Positions 1 to 5,895 of a stretch of DNA of 25,278 bases are shown here, piece after piece. This DNA comes from an uncultured Candidatus Melainabacteria bacterium (GTDB lineage: Bacteria; Cyanobacteriota; Vampirovibrionia; Gastranaerophilales; Gastranaerophilaceae), in NCBI GenBank assembly GCA_934754855.1, contig CAKVJR010000013.1:1-25278 (forward strand). Direction: 5' to 3'. The notes under the pieces are model-generated. The model saw only the letters and a list, made by a program, of their open reading frames with translations, ran no database searches and was not told the DNA's origin. Both the position numbers and the translations under genes were made by a program. The stretch's first letter is position 1. Each line of letters begins with the position of its first letter.

Positions 1-1
1 T

Positions 2-841
2 CTTAATGCCGATGACCCGACGTTAGAGGGAATTGCCCCAAACAACAACCTCATCTGCTTCGGCATGCAAGATGTTCAATACAATTACGAAACAAAATCC
101 TCAAACGCACCCGCCGAAAACACAACTTGTCGAAAATGCGGTCAAACTTTGAAATATGAAAAAGTTTTTTATGCCCATATCGGTCACTATTCCTGCGATT
201 GCGGCTACAAACGCCCCAACCCGAAATATCAGGGTTATGCAAAAGTTTTCGACTCCTACTCGGATTTAACCGTAAAATATGGCGACAAAGAAGAAACTTT
301 CCGTCTTAACATGCCCGGATTATACAATGTTTACAACGCTTTAGGAGCGATTTCCGTTGCACTCGAAGTCGGCATTTCTCCCGACGTAATTCGCCACGGA
401 TTATTGACATACTCATCAGTTTTCGGACGTGCGGAATCCACCGTCATAAACGGCAAAAAGACATTAATTCAATTAATCAAAAACCCTGTCGGTGCAAGCG
501 AAGTCATAAGACAAATTCAAGGATTTGAAAAATCAAAATTAGTCGTAATTTTAAACGACAACTACGCTGACGGACGGGACGTTTCTTGGATTTGGGACGC
601 TGATTTTGAGGCATTAAGCAACTACAAACAAAAAATCATCGTTTCGGGAACAAGAGCCGATGATGCCGCTCTCCGCCTAAAATATGCAGGAGTTGACGTC
701 GAACTTTTGCAAGTCGAAAAAGACATCAAAACGGCAATCGACACCGCCGCTCAAAATACGGCAGAGGACGAAACCCTTTTGATTTTGCCGACTTACACCG
801 CATTATTAAAAATGCAATCAATTTACGGAAATAAAAAATAA
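2..841 (+). CDS. murT: MurT-type lipid II isoglutaminyl synthase, Mur ligase subunit (5' end missing)
   Basis: MurT is the Mur-ligase-like subunit of the MurT-GatD complex, which amidates the alpha-carboxyl of D-Glu in lipid II at the cytoplasmic face of the membrane. The frame is open from the first bases of the window, so the ATG at 65 is internal; about 279 residues are present and roughly 150 are missing at the N-terminus compared with a usual MurT. Visible features are the LNADDPT motif at fragment residues 1-7, a four-cysteine zinc ribbon (C43, C46, C65, C67) inserted in the Mur ligase middle domain, and MPGLYNVYNALGA typical of the domain junction. A DUF1727-like C-terminus carries LNDNYADGRDVSWIWD; MurT supplies an Asp to the GatD catalytic triad, and it may lie here, though I cannot place it exactly. 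No GatD frame follows; a terminator begins seven bases after the stop. Family assignment is confident. Confidence 0.87.
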   Translation, partial: LNADDPTLEGIAPNNNLICFGMQDVQYNYETKSSNAPAENTTCRKCGQTLKYEKVFYAHIGHYSCDCGYKRPNPKYQGYAKVFDSYSDLTVKYGDKEETFRLNMPGLYNVYNALGAISVALEVGISPDVIRHGLLTYSSVFGRAESTVINGKKTLIQLIKNPVGASEVIRQIQGFEKSKLVVILNDNYADGRDVSWIWDADFEALSNYKQKIIVSGTRADDAALRLKYAGVDVELLQVEKDIKTAIDTAAQNTAEDETLLILPTYTALLKMQSIYGNKK

Positions 842-847
842 TAAAAA

Positions 848-880
848 AACCGCCTCGATTTCTCAAGGCGGTTAATTTTT
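848..880. terminator. Bidirectional rho-independent terminator between murT and fabI
   Basis: The stem AACCGCCT (848-855) pairs perfectly with AGGCGGTT (866-873) around a 10-base loop. A T run follows at 876-880, and an A run precedes at 843-849. It therefore works on both strands and separates the convergent murT and fabI genes. Confidence 0.9.
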
Positions 881-889
881 TACTAAAAA

Positions 890-1723
890 CTATTCTGCTT
901 TTTCTTGCATTTCGTCATATTTATGTGCTTTTACGAATGCTTCCATTTCTTCGATTGAGCCATAAACTGCGTGGCAACCACAATCGACATGGATAACTTC
1001 ACCCGTAACGCCCGTTGAGAGGTCAGATGCAAGGTAAAGACCTGTTTTTCCGATATCTTCGAGTGTAACGTTTCTATGCATAGGAGCCTTCAAAACTGCT
1101 GCTTTCAACATTTTGTTGAAACCGCCGATTCCGCTTGCTGCAAGTGTTTTTACAGGACCTGCGGAGATACAGTTAACTCTGATGTTATCTTTGCCCAAAT
1201 TATCTGCCAAATATCTCATTGATGCTTCCAAAGCAGCCTTTGCAACGCCCATAATGTTATAGTTTGCAACTGCTTTTTCCGAACCCAAATATGTCAAAGC
1301 GAAAATTGAACCGCCATTTTTCATAAGAGGTCTTGCGTTTCTTGCGATTGAAACCAATGAATATGCACTGACGCCCATTGCCAAGTCCCAACCGTCTTTT
1401 GACGTATTTACAAATTCGCCTGTCAAATCATCTCTGTTTGCAAATGCAACTGCGTGAACAACAAAGTCCAATTCGCCGTAAGTTTTTTCGTATTCTGCAA
1501 AAACTTCCTGCAGTTTTGCTTCATCAGTAACGTCACATTCAACAATCATTTTTGAACCCATTGATTCTGCAATCGGGCGAACTCTCTTTTCCATTGCGGG
1601 GTTTGCGTATGTAAATGCAATTTCTGCTCCCGCTTCGGAAAGTTCTTTTGCGATGCCGTAAGCAATACCGCTTGTGTTACTTACGCCAAAAATTATACCT
1701 TTTTTACCTTTCATCAAATCCAT
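890..1723 (-). CDS. fabI: Enoyl-[acyl-carrier-protein] reductase (FabI)
   Basis: FabI catalyses the last step of each fatty-acid elongation cycle, the NAD(P)H-dependent reduction of trans-2-enoyl-ACP in the cytoplasm. The 277-residue protein has the normal length. It shows a short-chain dehydrogenase fold with the FabI form of the dinucleotide loop (GVSNTSGIAYGIA, residues 13-25). CDVTD (63-67) contributes to cofactor binding, and the catalytic pair is Y155 and K162 with a second tyrosine at Y145, matching E. coli Y146/Y156/K163. ISAGPVKTLAASGI (about 186-199) is the substrate loop. The ATG at 1723 has a strong Shine-Dalgarno AAGGAG (1736-1731) at normal distance. The gene is alone, divergent from the pseudopilin gene and convergent with murT. 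FabI is the usual triclosan target, so susceptibility would be expected, but that is inference. Confidence 0.95.
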   Translation of the reverse strand: MDLMKGKKGIIFGVSNTSGIAYGIAKELSEAGAEIAFTYANPAMEKRVRPIAESMGSKMIVECDVTDEAKLQEVFAEYEKTYGELDFVVHAVAFANRDDLTGEFVNTSKDGWDLAMGVSAYSLVSIARNARPLMKNGGSIFALTYLGSEKAVANYNIMGVAKAALEASMRYLADNLGKDNIRVNCISAGPVKTLAASGIGGFNKMLKAAVLKAPMHRNVTLEDIGKTGLYLASDLSTGVTGEVIHVDCGCHAVYGSIEEMEAFVKAHKYDEMQEKAE

Positions 1724-1755
1724 AATTTTTCTCCTTATTATGTTCGACTAAATTC

Positions 1756-1770
1756 ATAACCGAAGTTATA
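1756..1770 (-). promoter_or_regulatory. Possible fabI -10 element inside a short inverted repeat
   Basis: On the minus strand TATAAC (1770-1765) is a candidate -10 for fabI, with TTGTTT about 15 bases upstream as a poor -35. The -10 lies in one arm of the inverted repeat ATAAC-CGAA-GTTAT (1756-1769). A repressor site overlapping the promoter is possible, but the arms are only five bases. Confidence 0.3.
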
Positions 1771-1879
1771 TGTCATTTTACGTTAAAACAATCTCGTTTG
1801 CAATAAATTAATATTCCGACTCAACAAAATTCACTGTTTTGTAACGAATATCCCGATAACGTTACTTTTTGTCACTTTT

Positions 1880-1908
1880 TTAACAATAATCAAAATTTCT
1901 GCTATTTT
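1880..1908 (+). promoter_or_regulatory. Sigma-70-type promoter of the pseudopilin gene
   Basis: TTAACA (1880-1885) and TATTTT (1903-1908) are separated by 17 bases. The predicted transcript start near 1915 leaves a leader of about 19 bases that contains the Shine-Dalgarno AAGGAA at 1923-1928. Confidence 0.5.
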
Positions 1909-1933
1909 AAATATATAGATAATAAGGAAATAT

Positions 1934-2614
1934 ATGAAGAAAAAAGGATTTACGCTTGCCGAGGTTTTGGTTGCAATGGTGGTTTTAGGAGTTGTTGCTG
2001 TCGTTGCCATACCTCTTTTTACGGAAGCAAAACACGACAAAGAAACAGCCGCAAAATTGAACGTTGCTCACACAATTCTGTCCAATGCAACTGAAATGGC
2101 GGAAATTAATTGCGGAAAAATTGATGACGATGCCCTCGAAACTCGAACCGCTCACGATGTTTTTATAGATTTTTACAGAAATAATATCAAACTCAATACC
2201 GCTTGCGAAAACGACAATTCAGGCAACTGTTGGACGCCGACAAAAGATTTCTTCCAAAAAGGAATGGCATCAGGCGGTGACAAATACGGCATCACAGGAA
2301 CCGTTAAAACGGGCTTTGCAATGCAAGATGGAATGAACGTCACCATGACCAAAGTTCAAGGCTTAGACGAAAGATTTGGCATTGACACAAAAGATAAATA
2401 CTCAATCGTGTTTATGGTCGATGTCAACGGAAACAAAGAACCTAACACAATGGGACAAGACGTTTTCGCATTTGTTCTCGATTCCAAAGGTCGGGTTGTT
2501 CCCGCAGGAAAAGACAATGACTCTGCAAATTGTCAACGTGGCTGCGACTTGGACGACGATTATTGGGATTGCACCGCAAGCGTTCTCGTCAACGGCAAAA
2601 AAAATTATATGTAA
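1934..2614 (+). CDS. Type II secretion-style pseudopilin with prepilin N-terminal methylation domain
   Basis: This is a prepilin-like protein, expected to be cleaved and N-methylated by a prepilin peptidase at the inner membrane and assembled into a type IV pilus or type II secretion pseudopilus. The leader KKKG precedes FTLAEVLVAMVV, with cleavage after G5, the invariant +5 Glu and a single hydrophobic helix (about 7-30). The 226-residue protein has a globular domain ending in a DVNGNKEPNTMGQD segment followed by DVFAF. That resembles the calcium-loop/PN-G-D signature of GspG-like pseudopilins. Six or more cysteines, including CQRGCDLDDDYWDC near the C-terminus, suggest disulfides outside the inner membrane. 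The ATG has an AAGGAA Shine-Dalgarno. The gene stands alone with its own promoter and terminator; no pilus assembly genes are nearby. Major versus minor pilin cannot be told. Confidence 0.85.
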   Translation: MKKKGFTLAEVLVAMVVLGVVAVVAIPLFTEAKHDKETAAKLNVAHTILSNATEMAEINCGKIDDDALETRTAHDVFIDFYRNNIKLNTACENDNSGNCWTPTKDFFQKGMASGGDKYGITGTVKTGFAMQDGMNVTMTKVQGLDERFGIDTKDKYSIVFMVDVNGNKEPNTMGQDVFAFVLDSKGRVVPAGKDNDSANCQRGCDLDDDYWDCTASVLVNGKKNYM

Positions 2615-2647
2615 TTTCCCATTTCATTAACTTAAAATTTGCACTAA

Positions 2648-2670
2648 AAAAGCCCCGTTTGGGGCTTTTC
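2648..2670. terminator. Bidirectional rho-independent terminator
   Basis: The stem AAAAGCCCC (2648-2656) and GGGGCTTTT (2661-2669) encloses a four-base GTTT loop. The A and T ends provide a U tract in either direction. It sits between the convergent pseudopilin gene and the 344-aa gene. Confidence 0.92.
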
Positions 2671-2673
2671 TTA

Positions 2674-3708
2674 TTAACCGAAAGTTTTGAATGATTTATC
2701 AACGTTCTTTTCGATAACTTTTTTAACAGAATCGATTTCGGTTTCGATTGCATTGTGTTCTGATTGGATTTGTTGCAATTGAAGTTCTAATTCCTTATCT
2801 TTTTGTTGCCAGTAATCAGTGAGGTATTCATAAGTTGCTGTAACTGAAGCGTCATCTGAAGTATCAAGTTCATCAACGATGTTTCCAACGTATGAGTAGT
2901 TGATTTCTTCGTAACCTGTTTGATCTTCGTTCGGCTTCAACAATGTCCATTCACCGTTTCTCAATTGAGTTTCGAGGTAGTCATTGTCGTTGCATCTGTC
3001 ATCGTAGCAGTAAGGTTTGCTCAAGATTTCTTCTGCTTCTGCATACATCTTATCTCTTGCTTCTTTTGCTGCTTCCATAACTGATGCATCAACTTCAGGG
3101 AACATTTTTACGTTATCTTTGTCTGCGAATTGGTATCCGCCTTCGTTCCAGAATTTGTTTAATGAAACACTATCCATATCTTTGATAGATTTCAAGAATT
3201 CTTCTTGGTTAACTTCGTTACCTTCTGCGTTTAATACAGGGTTTTGGAAACCAACCAATTCAGCGAAGTTGTTGCCTGTAACTTTTTCTTTTGTTTCAGT
3301 ATTGTGTTCGCCTGAAACTTTTGTGTAGAAGTATTTTTGGTCGATTTTTGCAGCGTATTCTGAATCTGCTTGTTCTTTCAATTGTGCTGCCAATTTTGCT
3401 GCATTTTCTGTTACAGGTCTAACGATAGCACCTTCTTTGTTAATCAAAGTGTAACCCAAACCTGCGGGGTATTGTGCTGTAATTGTTTGGTAATTCAAAG
3501 CAACTTTGTTTACTTCAGTTCCGTTGCCAACAGGTGTTGAGAACATCAATCTTCTGTTGTTGATGCCTTCTGAGTAAGCCAATGAAGCATCTGACAATCT
3601 CTTTGCAATATCGTTTCTTCTTTGGTTAATTTGTTGTGCTTGATATTCTTTATCACTTTTTCTTGCTGTCAATTGTAAATATCTTGCTTGTGATGCTGAA
3701 AGTCCCAT
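2674..3708 (-). CDS. Uncharacterised 344-aa protein with MGLSASQAR N-terminus
   Basis: I do not recognise a named family. The N-terminus MGLSASQARYLQLTARKSD is followed by a helical Gln-rich stretch (to about residue 50). A polar, acidic middle region (about 55-290) includes two close cysteines in the PYCYDDRCND segment. The C-terminal coiled-coil-prone segment (about 300-344) is rich in Lys, Glu and Gln and ends SVKKVIEKNVDKSFKTFG. There is no signal peptide or membrane segment. Conserved-looking helical ends around a variable centre recall the plan of flagellin-like or type III-exported filament proteins, but this is only an architectural analogy. From memory similar N-termini occur repeatedly in gut Melainabacteria-type genomes. 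Repetitive, restricted codon choice suggests strong expression. The ATG is preceded by AAGGTAAG at 3720-3713 and a second copy at 3731-3724. The gene is monocistronic. Confidence 0.75.
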   Translation of the reverse strand: MGLSASQARYLQLTARKSDKEYQAQQINQRRNDIAKRLSDASLAYSEGINNRRLMFSTPVGNGTEVNKVALNYQTITAQYPAGLGYTLINKEGAIVRPVTENAAKLAAQLKEQADSEYAAKIDQKYFYTKVSGEHNTETKEKVTGNNFAELVGFQNPVLNAEGNEVNQEEFLKSIKDMDSVSLNKFWNEGGYQFADKDNVKMFPEVDASVMEAAKEARDKMYAEAEEILSKPYCYDDRCNDNDYLETQLRNGEWTLLKPNEDQTGYEEINYSYVGNIVDELDTSDDASVTATYEYLTDYWQQKDKELELQLQQIQSEHNAIETEIDSVKKVIEKNVDKSFKTFG

Positions 3709-3712
3709 TGTA

Positions 3713-3731
3713 CTTACCTTTTTCTTACCTT
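3713..3731 (-). promoter_or_regulatory. Two tandem Shine-Dalgarno-like AAGGTAAG sequences
   Basis: On the minus strand AAGGTAAG occurs at 3731-3724 and again at 3720-3713, 11 bases apart. The second copy is four bases before the ATG at 3708. Only this proximal copy is at usable distance; the distal one could be a standby site or a duplication by-product. Confidence 0.5.
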
Positions 3732-3779
3732 ACACATTTGTTATCGGCATAAAAACATGAAACTTTAACACTTTGAGAG

Positions 3780-3794
3780 ATTTTGTAACAAAAT
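3780..3794. promoter_or_regulatory. Perfect inverted repeat upstream of the 344-aa gene
   Basis: ATTTTGT-A-ACAAAAT is a perfect seven-base inverted repeat about 72 bases upstream of the start codon, in the region where the promoter of the 344-aa gene should be. It may be an operator. No convincing -35/-10 pair was found in 3709-3911, which otherwise holds only AT-rich sequence and three CATG-containing words at 3847-3871. Confidence 0.35.
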
Positions 3795-3911
3795 GTTAAC
3801 GATTTTCCCGAAAAATTTTCCTTTTTGAAAATCAAAAACATAATATCATGTCAAAACATGCCCATATCATGGTTTTTAGGTACTTAATAAAAATTTACAA
3901 ATAAAAAATGA

Positions 3912-5756
3912 TTATTTTTTAAATCTGACCATAAATTTTTGGAAACCTGATAAGTGTTCCGAAATTTTTTGGTTAACAAAATCTGCTTTTTGTAAAATTA
4001 AATTTTTTGATTCATTATCTGTTGCATAAGTCAACGCTTGTTTCAAAACGTCGAGAGCAGTTTTGTAATCTTCAATATCGCAAAGGCAGTTACAGTAATC
4101 GATTGCGAGGTTAATATCTTGCGGTTTCAATCTTTTTGCAACCGAATAATCCGCAATTGCCTCATGCAATTCGCCCAAAATATGTTCACATTTTGCGGCA
4201 CGATATCTGAGTTCCGCCGAGGTAACGTCGTACTGAGCAGCCTCTTTATAATATTTGCAAGCGTCTTTAAATTGTTTATTATCAAAATAAATATCAGCCA
4301 CCATAGCGTAATATTCATTTGAGTCGGGAGAGAGCGTAATTGCTTGTTTTACAAACTCGATTGCCTGTTCAAACAATTTATTTTCCCGATAAATTTTTGC
4401 CTTCATAATGTATGCTTCAGGCGTATTCATATCGAGTTCCAAAATTTTGTCGATATTCTCAAGTGCTTCCGAAAATCGTTTTTGCTCAACATAAATTTCC
4501 GCAAGTTTGATATAAGCAAAAATAAATTTGTCATTAAATTCTATCAATTTTTTGCATAATTTTTCCGCTTCGGAGAATTTTTTTGCCTCAAAATTGAAAA
4601 TTACAGCCTCGCTGATATATTCCATAGACATCGGAGAAAGTTTCATAGCAAGGTTTATCGCCTCAATGGCTTTTTCCCACCAGCCTAATTTTTTGAAAAC
4701 TTGCGAACGAATATAGAGAGCCTCATCATTTTTCGGATCTTTTTGCAAAACGGTTTTCAAAATTTGTTCAGCCTCAACAACGTTATTTTCGTCCGTCAAA
4801 ATTCTTGCTTTCAAAACAAGAGCATTGATATTTTCCGAATTAATTTTCAAAATACTTTCAATTTTCTCTTTCGCCTTGGAAATTTGTTTAGTTTGATAGA
4901 AAACCAAAGCAAGGGTATAGGCGTAGAATAAGTTATTCGGGCTTAATTTTACCGCATTATGATAATTTTCTTCCGCCTCTTTCATAAATCCTTTGACAGA
5001 ATATGCTGTTGCCAAAGAGTAATAATAGAGCGGATTTCGGGGATTTAACTTGCAAGCCTTTGAAAAATTATTGATGGCACCGTCGATATTATCCTCAGCA
5101 ATACAAATTTCACCCAAAAGATAAAACGTTTTATGATTTGTTTTCGCAACGGGAGAGGACAAAATTGTTTGAGCCGCCTCTTTATATTTTCCCTCATCGA
5201 ACAAAAGATTTGCACAACTGAAAACAATATTATAGTCCGATTTATCGTATTGAAGCGATTTTTGGTACAATTCCCGAGCCTTGACCGTATCACCCAAAGC
5301 AAGATATGATGCACCTGCGTAAAAATGGATTTTCGCATTTGTCGAATTATGAACAATCGGTTTTTGGTAAAATTCAACAACGCCCTCAAAATCACTTTCC
5401 AAATACAAAACGTTCAAAATTTCAGCAATATATGCGGGATTTAAGTCTTTTTCGCAAATCGAACGCAAAAGCGGAAGTGCTTTTGAAACCAAATTTGTTT
5501 GTTTATAAACTCTTGCGAGTTTAAATTTGACGGAAACATTGTCAGGGTCGAACAAAAGAGCCTGTTCGTAATATCTGATTGCCTTATCCGTATTGCTCAA
5601 TTCCAAATAAAGACCCGCAATTTCAGCCAAAACTTCGGGGCTTTCGGGTTCAATTTCCAAGGCTTTATAAAGATTTTCTATCGCCTGTTTAAAATTCCCC
5701 GCAGCCTTATATTCAAATGCTCTTTTTACATATTGTGTTAAACTGCTGTCCGTCAT
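3912..5756 (-). CDS. Cytoplasmic tetratricopeptide-repeat protein, 614 aa
   Basis: Almost the whole protein is an array of about 16-17 TPR units of 34 residues. Units follow the pattern of small residues at positions 8, 20 and 27 and Pro at 32, for example AIENLYKALEIEPESPEVL (about 24-42) and AIRYYEQALLFDPDNVSV (about 58-75). Such arrays form a right-handed superhelix that binds partner proteins. No signal peptide, membrane helix or enzymatic domain is visible, so it is probably a cytoplasmic scaffold; the partner is unknown. The C-terminus is basic (FQKFMVRFKK). The ATG at 5756 has no clear Shine-Dalgarno, but a TATAAT ends only six bases upstream, consistent with a leaderless message. No terminator is visible after the stop; transcription may run into the 344-aa gene. 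Confidence 0.85.
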   Translation of the reverse strand: MTDSSLTQYVKRAFEYKAAGNFKQAIENLYKALEIEPESPEVLAEIAGLYLELSNTDKAIRYYEQALLFDPDNVSVKFKLARVYKQTNLVSKALPLLRSICEKDLNPAYIAEILNVLYLESDFEGVVEFYQKPIVHNSTNAKIHFYAGASYLALGDTVKARELYQKSLQYDKSDYNIVFSCANLLFDEGKYKEAAQTILSSPVAKTNHKTFYLLGEICIAEDNIDGAINNFSKACKLNPRNPLYYYSLATAYSVKGFMKEAEENYHNAVKLSPNNLFYAYTLALVFYQTKQISKAKEKIESILKINSENINALVLKARILTDENNVVEAEQILKTVLQKDPKNDEALYIRSQVFKKLGWWEKAIEAINLAMKLSPMSMEYISEAVIFNFEAKKFSEAEKLCKKLIEFNDKFIFAYIKLAEIYVEQKRFSEALENIDKILELDMNTPEAYIMKAKIYRENKLFEQAIEFVKQAITLSPDSNEYYAMVADIYFDNKQFKDACKYYKEAAQYDVTSAELRYRAAKCEHILGELHEAIADYSVAKRLKPQDINLAIDYCNCLCDIEDYKTALDVLKQALTYATDNESKNLILQKADFVNQKISEHLSGFQKFMVRFKK

Positions 5757-5762
5757 AGTCCA

Positions 5763-5791
5763 ATTATAAATCTTAATTTAAATTCGGTAAA
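5763..5791 (-). promoter_or_regulatory. Promoter of the 614-aa TPR gene, placed for leaderless transcription
   Basis: On the minus strand TTTACC (5791-5786), a 17-base spacer and a perfect TATAAT (5768-5763) precede the ATG at 5756-5754 by six bases. Initiation seven bases after the -10 would fall on the A of the start codon. Confidence 0.6.
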
Positions 5792-5885
5792 GTGAAAAAG
5801 GTAAACTCGTACAAATAGAGTATAATATTTTTATAAGTTCAATTTTTTAAAACTAAATTTTGACTCACCGTAGTATAATTTATTC

Positions 5886-5890
5886 AGAGG
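5886..5890 (+). promoter_or_regulatory. Shine-Dalgarno that fixes the uvrB start
   Basis: AGAGG at 5886-5890 lies five bases before the ATG at 5896. The open frame continues upstream to a TTG at 5860, but that codon has no Shine-Dalgarno and the added 12 residues do not resemble a UvrB N-terminus. Two TATAAT words (5821-5826 and 5874-5879) are candidate -10 elements without a good -35. Confidence 0.6.
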
Positions 5891-5895
5891 TAAAA

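Noticed and set aside
5860..5895. Upstream TTG start for uvrB adding 12 residues
   Set aside because: No Shine-Dalgarno; ATG 5896 has AGAGG five bases upstream and gives a standard UvrB N-terminus.
5757..5895. LexA/SOS box upstream of uvrB
   Set aside because: CGTACAAATAGAG at about 5809-5821 fits only half of the cyanobacterial LexA consensus, and no GAAC-n4-GTTC site is present.
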